Of a stretch of 39,030 nucleotides of DNA, positions 16,064-23,963 are shown piece after piece (the first letter of the stretch is position 1; each line of letters begins with the position of its first letter). The stretch comes from Methanospirillum stamsii (lineage in GTDB: Archaea; Halobacteriota; Methanomicrobia; Methanomicrobiales; Methanospirillaceae). The notes under the pieces are model-generated. The model had not been told where the DNA came from and made no database searches. It saw nothing but the letters and a program-made list of their open reading frames with translations. The position numbers and the translations under genes were made by a program. The stretch is from assembly GCF_003173335.1 (NCBI RefSeq), contig NZ_QGMZ01000035.1:1-39030 (forward strand), given 5' to 3'.

Positions 16064-16835
16064 AAGAAGGCACACATACATTTCTATTAGCTTGTTTGAT
16101 GAAATGAACACCGATGGATATCTGGTAAGTATCTTCAAGTGTCTCTTCTGTTACTACTTCTTCAGCCTGCCCGACCAGTGATACAAAGCCGTTTTTCATA
16201 ATGCCTGCCTGACAGGAAAGCAGAAATGTATGATCGGGATAATGGGTTGACATGATAATGGAGATGTTTCGTTCCTTTGCCAGTTTATCAAGGATATGAA
16301 GGATTTTTACCTGGTTTCCGAAATCAAGATGGTTTGTTGGTTCATCCAGGATTAAAATTGATGGTTCCTGGGTAAGCGCCCGGGCAATCATGGCCAACTG
16401 GCATTCACCCCCACTAATCCGATTTACCGGGGCATCTTTAAGGTGCTCAATACCGACACTCTGAAGCGATTGTTCAGCAATTTCGACATCTCTTTTTCCC
16501 GGACGTGAATAAGGAGAAATGTGCGGATTTCGTCCCAGCAGGACAAGTTGGAGAACAGAAAAAGGAAATACAATGTTATGTGCCTGTGGAACATATCCTA
16601 TTTTTTGAGCCAGTTCCCTGCGTGTCCAATGTTCAATCGCTTTTCCATCAATGCAAACCTCACCTGTCCGAACTGGAAGAATTTTTGCGCAACATTTGAG
16701 AAGTGTTGATTTACCTATACCATTCGGACCTAAAATACACAGGACTTTACCTTTCTGAAGAGAAAAAGTAACGTTCCCGAATATTACACGTTCTGGATTG
16801 TACCAGAACCCAGCATTTTTAATTGAAAACATCAT
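16056..16835 (-). CDS. FecE/BtuD-type ABC transporter ATPase
   Basis: ATP-binding subunit of an importer for metal chelates, cobalamin or oxyanions. About 259 residues, a normal length for the family. Walker A is GPNGIGKSTLL (near residue 36), the Q-loop is GYVPQAHNI, the signature is ISGGECQLAMIARAL, Walker B is ILILDEPTNHLD, and the H-loop is MSTHYPDH, all intact. The frame opens at GTG 16841, but ATG 16835 overlaps the permease stop as ATGA and has GGGTGG upstream, so it is preferred. With the permease it forms a two-gene minus-strand operon, opposite to the plus-strand operon of binding protein 4, methyltransferase and DUF364. Confidence 0.9.
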   Translation of the reverse strand: MMFSIKNAGFWYNPERVIFGNVTFSLQKGKVLCILGPNGIGKSTLLKCCAKILPVRTGEVCIDGKAIEHWTRRELAQKIGYVPQAHNIVFPFSVLQLVLLGRNPHISPYSRPGKRDVEIAEQSLQSVGIEHLKDAPVNRISGGECQLAMIARALTQEPSILILDEPTNHLDFGNQVKILHILDKLAKERNISIIMSTHYPDHTFLLSCQAGIMKNGFVSLVGQAEEVVTEETLEDTYQISIGVHFIKQANRNVCVPSYP

Positions 16836-17875
16836 GTCCACCCAACATCACGTCTTGCCATAATGTATGCAAAAAAGGGAACCCCGACAATAGCAGTCAG
16901 GATTCCCAGAGGAATTTCTGCAGTTGTGGCATTCCTGGCAATGTTATCTATAAGAATAAGATAAGCCGCTCCAAGAAAGAATGAGACCGGGATGAGACAT
17001 GCATTGTCCGGCCCGACCAGCATCCTTCCAAGATGTGGGATAACTAGGCCAATCCAGCCAATTATCCCGCAGATACAAACAGAATACGCAGTAATCATCG
17101 TTGAGATGAGAATTAGGATGTATTTCATTCTCCGGGTATCAACTCCAAGAGCTCCTGCCTCTTCATCACCAAGTGAAAATACATTGAGCCGCCATCCAAT
17201 CAGAATGCAATACGCAACTCCCGGGATGATGAACACTCCTGCAAGAAGGATATCCGGCATTGTTACTGCGCTCAGGGATCCCATCAGCCAGTAGGTGATT
17301 GCCGGGAGTTTCGATGTAGGATCAGCCACGAATTTCACCAAAGAAATAAGAGAGGTAAAAAGAGAACTCATGATAATTCCGGATAGAACCAGAACCAGAA
17401 TTGATTCTCCCTTGTATATTCTTGAAAGGGTAATAGCAAATCCCACCGATAAGAGCCCAAAAAAAAAGGCAGATGCTTCTATGAGGAGAAGCGGCAATGA
17501 AAAGAGAATTGCAATGGCTGCACCAAATCCTGCTCCTGAAGATACTCCCAGGATGTCCGGAGACACCATCGGATTACGAAAAAGACTTTGATAGACCGCT
17601 CCTGCTACAGACAGGCCACCCCCGATTAAAAAAGCACCAAGAATCCGGGGGATCCGAATGTTGAAGATTACATTCGCCTGAGCCTCAGTCCACGTTGAAT
17701 CCGGGTGAAAAACCGGAGATAAGAGGATTGTGAAGACGGTAGCGGGATCAAGAGTATACTGTCCGATAAAAAGTGATACTAAGGAAAGAATGAAGGGAGA
17801 TAGGATGATGCATGCAATACCTGCCGTTAAACCATATTTATTCATCCCTTCGAAGCGCATCAATTCCATTACCAT
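16832..17875 (-). CDS. FecCD/BtuC-type ABC transporter permease
   Basis: Membrane subunit of a type II ABC importer, 347 residues with about ten membrane helices, as usual for FecCD proteins, working as a homodimer. Recognisable segments are RIPRILGAFLIGGGLSVAGA and NPMVSPDILGVSSGAGFGAA in the N-terminal half, and GIIGWIGLVIPHLGRMLVGP, the coupling-helix region that contacts the ATPase. Several in-frame ATG codons lie in the first eleven residues; ATG 17875, 17869 or 17845 are possible. It is the only importer permease in the window and could serve all four class III binding proteins. The MolBC and BtuCD importers share this fold, so the substrate may be an oxyanion, a corrinoid or a chelate. 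Confidence 0.9.
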   Translation of the reverse strand: MVMELMRFEGMNKYGLTAGIACIILSPFILSLVSLFIGQYTLDPATVFTILLSPVFHPDSTWTEAQANVIFNIRIPRILGAFLIGGGLSVAGAVYQSLFRNPMVSPDILGVSSGAGFGAAIAILFSLPLLLIEASAFFFGLLSVGFAITLSRIYKGESILVLVLSGIIMSSLFTSLISLVKFVADPTSKLPAITYWLMGSLSAVTMPDILLAGVFIIPGVAYCILIGWRLNVFSLGDEEAGALGVDTRRMKYILILISTMITAYSVCICGIIGWIGLVIPHLGRMLVGPDNACLIPVSFFLGAAYLILIDNIARNATTAEIPLGILTAIVGVPFFAYIMARRDVGWT

Positions 17876-18136
17876 TACCTGTTGGGGTTCAGGTATAATA
17901 TAAGCGATCTATTTTCAATTGATGTAAAATTTTTCTAGTTAAATAAACATGTAAAATATTACCCGATTACTTTTAATTCTGCGGCGTTTTCTAATTTTAA
18001 AAGCAGATTTTCGAAAAATTCGATTATCGTAATGGGGTACCCTCTTTGGAAAATTTGTAATATACCCTGGTTAGTAACAATAAAAGGATTCGGAAAAGAA
18101 ACAGAAAAGAGATAATTTATTTGTATTTTTTGGAAT
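17876..18136. other. Intergenic region, permease promoter and fwdB2 3' end
   Basis: About 260 bp of AT-rich DNA upstream of the permease and downstream of the second fwdB. The minus-strand promoter of the permease-ATPase operon should lie in its left part, but no single TATA box stands out. I saw no gene. Confidence 0.3.
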
Positions 18137-19516
18137 TTATGGCCCTGCAGGAATTATTTTTTTATGGGAGTTGGTAATTGAAAACCCGATTTTCTCCTGT
18201 GCCAATATCTCTTCAACCTTGTTTGCAATACCCGATAACACCTCTTCATCTGAGAGCATTCCCTCCGGCATATCCACCACTTTCCTATACTGGATTGGAA
18301 CATTATCCATCCGGTACACAATCCCCGGAACTTCTACTCCGGAAATTCCAACAGGAATATGGAGATCTGCAATCTCTGCAGCCATACTCATATTTGGATC
18401 GATAGTTATCCAGGTATGTTTTTTCAGGTGCCTGACGGTATCAATTGGGAAATGGGCAGCAGCATCGGTCCCGATATTAATGAACAGATCAATTTCGTCA
18501 CGGTTCGCAAGGTCAATTGTACTGGTCTCTCCTGGATTCATGTGAGCACAGTTACCCTTGGTTAGATCGAGGCAATAGGGGAATCCATATGACCAGCACC
18601 AGACACGGTTCGCTCCTGCGACATTAAAATGACCCCGCATAGCCATAATAGACCATTTAGATATTTGGTTTAAATCCCGGGTAAGAGAGATTGCAATGTC
18701 AATATTGTGATTTCTTCCGTCAGTATGAGTAAGTCCCATCCCGAAAAAAAACACTCCGAATTTTGCTTGTTTTAAAATTCCCGCAACTTCAAGGATGGTC
18801 TGTTTTGGAATTCCTGCAACCATCTCCGGGAGTTCTTTTTCAAATCCATATATGACCATCCGGAAAGCATTGAAAAGTTCATAATCATGTCCAGGCTTAA
18901 CCTGAAGGTAATAATCTGCAATTCCCGCGGTATCTGTGTTCCGTGGGTCGACAACAATCACCGTCCGTTCAAAAAACCCGTTTCCTTTGAAAAAACCCAG
19001 GGGATAGATTGCATATCGTGACATATGTCTTGGATGGGCATGGATAGGATTTGCACCCCAGTACAGAATAACATCTGCCCGGTTTTTCACTTCTCCAAGG
19101 GTGCAACTAGGATATCCGTTATCAAAATGAGCGATTAATGAAGGGCCATGACAAATCGATGCACAATTGTCAAGAATGCCACAACCAAGTTCCATGAGTC
19201 GTGCAGCTTCCCGTTGTGCTTCACAGGTTGTTGATCCGAATCCATAGATAAGTGGTTTTTTTGCTGCAACGATTGCTTTCGCTGCATAATCAAACGCTTC
19301 AGGGTAAGAGATCTCCTTCCATGATCCATCTGACTGGCGAAGTCTTGGCCGTGTTATCCGGTCGGAACTGGTTGCCTGCAAAAAAATTTCTGTGCCGATT
19401 GCACAGGCATTTTCTACTTCGAGGATCTTCTTTCCGTCATCAGATACTACAACCTTGATATCATCACATGAGCAGCCACAATACGGACACCCGATTCCTT
19501 CAAGAATTTTTGGCAT
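18137..19516 (-). CDS. fwdB: Formylmethanofuran dehydrogenase subunit B, second copy
   Basis: Catalytic W/Mo-pterin subunit of formylmethanofuran dehydrogenase, which interconverts CO2 and methanofuran with formylmethanofuran in the first step of methanogenesis. The [4Fe-4S] site is GCPYCGCSCDD (Cys10, 13, 17) with Cys38, and the metal-ligand cysteine is Cys98 in GFGSTTCEAQ, so it is a cysteine and not a selenocysteine enzyme. The pterin-binding regions CASICHGPS and DVILYWGANPIHAHPRHMSRY are intact. The frame opens at 19537, but ATG 19516 has GGGAGG eight bases upstream and matches the other FwdB start. It overlaps the second fwdD by 17 bp. It is clearly diverged from the copy at 23964-25289 and has a longer C-terminus. 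Whether this is the Mo (Fmd) or W (Fwd) isoform cannot be read. Confidence 0.9.
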   Translation of the reverse strand: MPKILEGIGCPYCGCSCDDIKVVVSDDGKKILEVENACAIGTEIFLQATSSDRITRPRLRQSDGSWKEISYPEAFDYAAKAIVAAKKPLIYGFGSTTCEAQREAARLMELGCGILDNCASICHGPSLIAHFDNGYPSCTLGEVKNRADVILYWGANPIHAHPRHMSRYAIYPLGFFKGNGFFERTVIVVDPRNTDTAGIADYYLQVKPGHDYELFNAFRMVIYGFEKELPEMVAGIPKQTILEVAGILKQAKFGVFFFGMGLTHTDGRNHNIDIAISLTRDLNQISKWSIMAMRGHFNVAGANRVWCWSYGFPYCLDLTKGNCAHMNPGETSTIDLANRDEIDLFINIGTDAAAHFPIDTVRHLKKHTWITIDPNMSMAAEIADLHIPVGISGVEVPGIVYRMDNVPIQYRKVVDMPEGMLSDEEVLSGIANKVEEILAQEKIGFSITNSHKKIIPAGP

Positions 19517-19925
19517 CTGTAAATCCTCCCATGCCAACAGCCTGAAAAATCAGTTCTCTCGCACTGCGGACCTTCTCATTCGGAGCAGGAAAAATACACA
19601 CAGGAAAACCACTGTACTGAGGAACACCGGTTGATTGCGTTCTACCCGGAACAATCTGGTTAGCCCAGACACCCTGCCTGATATGACAGATTCCCGGACT
19701 TAATGTCTGAATGCCATAAATAGCCTTCACAATAACCTCACCACACTCACTTCTGACCCTGACCGGGGTATTCTCTTCTATGCCCATACGAAGCATATCA
19801 AGTTCATTCATCTCGATAACGCTACAGGCATTGAAATATTCCCTGGAATTTTTACCTTTTTCCATGGCAATGCCTTCTTCTATTGACCTTTGGGTTATCA
19901 TGGTCAGGGTCTGTTTTTGTGTCAT
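19500..19925 (-). CDS. fwdD: Formylmethanofuran dehydrogenase subunit D, second copy
   Basis: Molybdopterin-dinucleotide-binding subunit, 141 residues, the C-terminal-like domain that in other molybdoenzymes is fused to the catalytic chain. It contains TMITQRSIEEGIAMEKGK, the beta-barrel core VRVRSECGEVIVKAIYG, and the pterin-binding segment IRQGVWANQIVPGRTQSTG followed by PQYSGFPV. GTGAGGAACC lies before the ATG. It is coupled to the second fwdB. The 46-bp gap to the small upstream gene on the same strand is compatible with one transcript including the methyltransferase and the small protein. Confidence 0.88.
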   Translation of the reverse strand: MTQKQTLTMITQRSIEEGIAMEKGKNSREYFNACSVIEMNELDMLRMGIEENTPVRVRSECGEVIVKAIYGIQTLSPGICHIRQGVWANQIVPGRTQSTGVPQYSGFPVCIFPAPNEKVRSARELIFQAVGMGGFTDAKNS

Positions 19926-19971
19926 GCAGGTTCCTCACAATTTCTATCGGGTAAGGAAGTGATTATCGGAG

Positions 19972-20244
19972 TTATTCTCCAATGAGTTCTATCGCTAGTT
20001 CATAGGGATTTCTCGGACGTTCACTTCCGGGTTTATTCGTGAAAAAGGTATCCGGATGAATTTTTTTCATATCTTCGATACTAAGTTTATTAACTATATC
20101 TCTGACAACCTCATCTGCATCTTTGGATTTTCCGGGAAATTTCAGGATATATCCCATCTTGATATGCATGAGCATTGCTTCCCGGAGTTCATCGTCAGTG
20201 AGCCGGTCGAAGGGAGTAAATTTCAGGATTTCAGGTCTTCCCAT
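19972..20244 (-). CDS. Small unknown protein in the fwd region (90 residues)
   Basis: I do not recognise the family. The frame opens at 20277, but ATG 20244 has AGAAGGT six bases upstream and is preferred. The protein is highly charged and probably helical: FDRLTDDELREAMLMHIKMG, DADEVVRDIVNKLSIEDM, ending NPYELAIELIGE. It has no cysteines, no signal peptide and no membrane segment. It lies 42 bp after the methyltransferase copy 2 and 46 bp before the second fwdD on the same strand, so it is probably co-transcribed. A chaperone or assembly role for the dehydrogenase or its cofactor is possible, based only on position. Confidence 0.65.
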   Translation of the reverse strand: MGRPEILKFTPFDRLTDDELREAMLMHIKMGYILKFPGKSKDADEVVRDIVNKLSIEDMKKIHPDTFFTNKPGSERPRNPYELAIELIGE

Positions 20245-20286
20245 TGATGTACCTTCTCTTGTATTCTCTCTCAGCACAAGAAATAA

Positions 20287-21315
20287 TTATTCCACCTTTC
20301 TCTCTGCCATATGAATGGTTGATTGCCCGTATGAAGATCTGGTTATCCCAATCTGAAGTAATTTCAGGTTATTTTTTTCATAAAGGGATTCAAACAGTTC
20401 CTTATCAGGGAGAAGGTGATACCGGTTATGCATGGCAAGTTCAAGTTCATATAGACCCTGCGATCCGGTTCCGCCTGTAGGTGCTGCAAACCAGTGATTT
20501 GAAAGGAACAGACCATCAGGATTCAAAACATATGCAATCCCTTTGAGGATTTCATCAAGATTTTCTTTATATGGATAAAGTGAGTGAGAAAGAAGAACAA
20601 TGTCAGATTTATCTCCCTTGTAAGAGAGAATATCTCCAGGAATTACCTTAATTCTCTCATTCATTCCAAATTTTGAGATGTTCTCTTCTGCAGGTCCGGT
20701 GTCCAATGAACCACAAAGCACCACTGCGCTTAATTCAGGATTATTCTGACAGGCTGCAATTGCATAGAGTCCATGTCCACCATTCATTTCGATTAAGGTT
20801 CTGGCATTAGAAAACTGTGGCCATGACATGAGAGTTTTTGTGACATTCTGAACGGTTCCCCGGAGATCATGGTTGGCTCTGCCCCTGACTGATTCTGTGG
20901 ATACAGGATCAAAGGTATTTTTTTCATCCGGTTTTGTCAAGAATGTCTCTATATCCTGCCAGGGCGATTCATCATTCGGGAGATTTAAAATGTAGTCGCC
21001 CTGGTAATACATGCTTGTCCGGATAAAATTAAGCCCGGCTGCCGGAGAAATGTAATAAGAATCCTCCTTTCTTCTCACCATATCCAGGTAATAAAGCATG
21101 GAAAGAAGACTTGGCATATATTCCGGTTTAATTCCTGTACCTTCTGCAATTTGTTCAGGGGTGGAGGGACCGTTTTCCGAAAGCCATGTAAACAGATCAA
21201 TCTTTAAAGCCGCCCGAATAACCATGAATTCTTTGTAGACCTGAACCAGGTCATCTACAATTTCTATAACCGGTAGTTCCGGGATTTTCAGAATATCTTG
21301 TGTCTCATTGATCAT
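20287..21315 (-). CDS. O-methyltransferase-type SAM protein, copy 2
   Basis: 342-residue paralogue of the protein at 14093-15130, with the same winged-helix dimerisation region (ALKIDLFTWLSENGPSTPEQ, MPSLLSMLYYLDMVRR) and a Rossmann methyltransferase domain. Motif I reads IEMNGGHGLYAI (175-186), with Glu in place of the usual Asp before the glycines, followed by VVLCGS, DIVLLSHSLYPY and LSNHWFAAP. Strand-2 VVLCGS lacks the acidic residue that normally binds the SAM ribose, so cofactor binding may be altered. It lies 118 bp downstream of fwdC and upstream of the small protein and the second fwdD-B pair, all on one strand. Position suggests work on the dehydrogenase, its cofactor, or a metal ligand; the substrate is unknown. 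Confidence 0.8.
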   Translation of the reverse strand: MINETQDILKIPELPVIEIVDDLVQVYKEFMVIRAALKIDLFTWLSENGPSTPEQIAEGTGIKPEYMPSLLSMLYYLDMVRRKEDSYYISPAAGLNFIRTSMYYQGDYILNLPNDESPWQDIETFLTKPDEKNTFDPVSTESVRGRANHDLRGTVQNVTKTLMSWPQFSNARTLIEMNGGHGLYAIAACQNNPELSAVVLCGSLDTGPAEENISKFGMNERIKVIPGDILSYKGDKSDIVLLSHSLYPYKENLDEILKGIAYVLNPDGLFLSNHWFAAPTGGTGSQGLYELELAMHNRYHLLPDKELFESLYEKNNLKLLQIGITRSSYGQSTIHMAERKVE

Positions 21316-21433
21316 GGATTATCACATAGTATACTTTTTTTCACAAAAAGTGAATGGAAATGCTCATTTACCTGCCTTAAAAACCTGCGTTAGAATATTA
21401 ATGGATGGCAGATACATTGAAAAGAAAAAGAGG

Positions 21434-22234
21434 TTATTTTTTCAGGTAAATATTACCGTAAATAATCTCGCCTTTCTTCGTCATTTTTCTCTCACCCAGG
21501 TCACCGATGTACTGGTCAAAGGTGTAGGTTGCACCGTCGACTTCCTTTTCGACGGTTCCAATCATCTTATATCCTGGAAGAGGATAGAGAAGGTTTCCGA
21601 AGATGTATGCATCTCCTTTCACTAACTGACCGCCGACACGGCCCTCAACATCTCCCTTGATGATGACGGTTCCGCCTTCTGCATGGGTCAGGACATGGAT
21701 AAATACATCTCCTTCGATGATGATGGTACCACCGGTCATAGCGGTTCCGATATCATTTCCGGCCTTTCCTTTAACCCGGATGAGACCACCGGACATGCCA
21801 CGCCAGTCACCACGGTATGCACTGCCGACATGATTCTGGGCATCTCCTTCAATAAGGATTTCCCCGCCTTCCATGGCAATACCAAGGAAACTGTCTGCAT
21901 TTCCTTTTACCGTGATTTTTCCGCCTCTCATCCAGCCGCCGATGTACATATCAGCATCGCTGTTGATGACAATCTCTCCATCGGTCATCTGCTGACCAAA
22001 ACGCTTCATCCGGCGAACATCGCCATTGACAACGATCTTTGTATCAGCGGCAGTTGCGCCGGATTTTCCTTCAAATTTGAAGAAATCTCCAAGTTTCCAC
22101 TGGACTTTTCCTTCATGTGCCGGGAGATCGGCTATTTCTGCAAGGCTCTTTCCTGCAAATTTGTCTGGTGTCACACTGTAGCATTCAAGGAAAAGCTCCG
22201 GCTGCTGAACCAGGGTCATTTTTACGGTTTCCAT
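21434..22234 (-). CDS. fwdC: Formylmethanofuran dehydrogenase subunit C
   Basis: Structural subunit of the dehydrogenase, 266 residues. The central region is a series of beta-helix turns of the glycine-rich type seen in glutamate synthase: GGWMRGGKITVKGNADSFLG, AMEGGEILIEGDAQNHVG, AMTGGTIIIEGDVFIHV, EGGTVIIKGDVEGRVGG. In known structures this subunit scaffolds the A and B subunits. GAGGGGA before the ATG supports the start. It follows fwdA by 11 bp. Only one C subunit is present in the window, although D and B are duplicated. Confidence 0.93.
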   Translation of the reverse strand: METVKMTLVQQPELFLECYSVTPDKFAGKSLAEIADLPAHEGKVQWKLGDFFKFEGKSGATAADTKIVVNGDVRRMKRFGQQMTDGEIVINSDADMYIGGWMRGGKITVKGNADSFLGIAMEGGEILIEGDAQNHVGSAYRGDWRGMSGGLIRVKGKAGNDIGTAMTGGTIIIEGDVFIHVLTHAEGGTVIIKGDVEGRVGGQLVKGDAYIFGNLLYPLPGYKMIGTVEKEVDGATYTFDQYIGDLGERKMTKKGEIIYGNIYLKK

Positions 22235-22245
22235 TTTTATTCCCC

Positions 22246-23961
22246 TCAGGCTACTTCCACTTCAATTGCCCGTGCATTGTGCACATGTTCATCGAAGACT
22301 GCGTAGTTCTCAAGATTGACGGTGTAGTTTCTGGCGAACTTCTCTTTGATATCGTGCATAACCTGTGCATTATCCGGCATATTGACTTTTGTCCAGATGG
22401 TGTACTTGTGTGGTTCTGCAACTATCTTTTTGTCCTTGACGACAACTACTCCTTCTTTTAAGGTATATGCAGTGTTCGAGAATGCCTCTTCGATCAGTTC
22501 GGGATCGGATGGCATTTTTGCCGGGTTAAGGTCATAAATGGCCACATTTGCGTCGGCACCCTTTGCAAGGCTTCCGAACATATTCGAAAGACCAAGAGCC
22601 TTTGCAGGTCCTGCACGGGTCATCATAGCGATTTCGTACAGGTCAAGTTCACGGTCCATTGAAGCGATATTACTTGCAGCAATGACCTTGTCCTTCCACT
22701 TCATAGTGTCAAGGGTTGCTTCACGTGCTTCCTGGGACATAAGCCACTTTATGACACGTGGGTACCTGGTGAATGGTCCTGCATTCGGGTGATCGGTTGT
22801 GATGTGTACCCGCATCATATCTTTTGCATATAAGGCTATTTCAAGACCAATAGCCCACTGAATACCACAGACCTTGATATTCTTGTCATAGATGTATGGC
22901 ACAATACCTGATCCGGTCTCAAGTTCCACGTCCACGTTAGCCCACTTGATGTGGTTAAGCTGGTTAAGGTGGTATTCAAATGGACCGTCAGCGGTCATCG
23001 TGGTGGTTTCGTCAAGGGTTACCTGTCCCATGTCAACAGTAATGTTTTTGTTACTGTTTACGTAGTCCATGACTTCCTTTGCAGCGGATTCAAAGTCTGC
23101 CCAGGAATTACCCTTGTAACTGTGGAACTGAAGGTGGGTGTTGTGAAGAATCTGTTCTCTGCCGAACTTGTTCTTTGTTTTGACTCCTTCAGCAAGTCTC
23201 AGGGTGTCAATGGTATCCTTGTAGTTACCGGGGTTTCCAAGGTTGTTCCCGTGGATATGAACTGAGTGGGGAAGACCAAGGTACTCGTTGGCGTCGATAA
23301 GGCCTTTTACAATCTCCGCAGGGGTAATCTCGAAGTATGGAACCGGGTCATGGATGGTGGTACAGTTCTCTCCCCATGCCCATGCTTCCGTTCCACCAGG
23401 GTTGACTACTTTTATACCAATACCTTTTGTTGCATTGAGCAGCCATGCAATATATGCTGCATTGTTCTCGATTTCCTTGTTCTTGATGTATTCAAAGCAG
23501 AACCAGTTGTTACCGAACACCGGCATGGCACTGACATCGATGATGGGTGTATCCCTTATTTCTTCATGCACGTGAGGAGCAAGAAGTGGGGGCATTGCAG
23601 CTTCATTGGCATAGGTGTATCCAAGACGTGCATATGAATACCCGGTTTTCCAGGTTGACGGAATTGAGAATCCCATCTCCATACGCTTACCCTGCTTGAC
23701 GATTCCACCTCTGAAATCTCCCCGGAATAATTTATCTTCCGGCCGCATTTCACGTCCGAGATTGACTTTTGGGCCTACAATGTGAGTATGGATATCGACA
23801 CCACCGGCCATCACAGTCTTACCGGATGCATCGATCACTTCTGCCTTGTTTGAGACTTTATCGACGATTTTGCCATCCTTAATGGCTATGTCTGCCTTGT
23901 CACCCTTGATGCCGGAAATCGGGTCAAAAACATGCCCGTTTTTAATAAGAAGTTCTGCCAT
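22246..23961 (-). CDS. fwdA: Formylmethanofuran dehydrogenase subunit A (amidohydrolase)
   Basis: Amidohydrolase subunit with a binuclear metal site that couples formate, made from CO2 on subunit B, to methanofuran. The 571-residue protein begins with a short beta domain, then the metal motif GVDIHTHIVGPK (His58, His60). Further likely ligands lie in HIHGNNLGNPG, HNTHLQFHSYKG and the late aspartate of HITTDHPNAGPF. AGGAGG seven bases before the ATG is a strong ribosome binding site placed over the fwdB stop. Length is normal for the family. It is a single copy and must serve both D-B pairs if both are used. Confidence 0.95.
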   Translation of the reverse strand: MAELLIKNGHVFDPISGIKGDKADIAIKDGKIVDKVSNKAEVIDASGKTVMAGGVDIHTHIVGPKVNLGREMRPEDKLFRGDFRGGIVKQGKRMEMGFSIPSTWKTGYSYARLGYTYANEAAMPPLLAPHVHEEIRDTPIIDVSAMPVFGNNWFCFEYIKNKEIENNAAYIAWLLNATKGIGIKVVNPGGTEAWAWGENCTTIHDPVPYFEITPAEIVKGLIDANEYLGLPHSVHIHGNNLGNPGNYKDTIDTLRLAEGVKTKNKFGREQILHNTHLQFHSYKGNSWADFESAAKEVMDYVNSNKNITVDMGQVTLDETTTMTADGPFEYHLNQLNHIKWANVDVELETGSGIVPYIYDKNIKVCGIQWAIGLEIALYAKDMMRVHITTDHPNAGPFTRYPRVIKWLMSQEAREATLDTMKWKDKVIAASNIASMDRELDLYEIAMMTRAGPAKALGLSNMFGSLAKGADANVAIYDLNPAKMPSDPELIEEAFSNTAYTLKEGVVVVKDKKIVAEPHKYTIWTKVNMPDNAQVMHDIKEKFARNYTVNLENYAVFDEHVHNARAIEVEVA

Positions 23962-23963
23962 TT

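Noticed and set aside
21683-23637. Several long plus-strand frames opposite fwdC and fwdA
   Set aside because: They lie antisense to strongly conserved genes, lack ribosome binding sites, and their products look like frame shadows with random composition.
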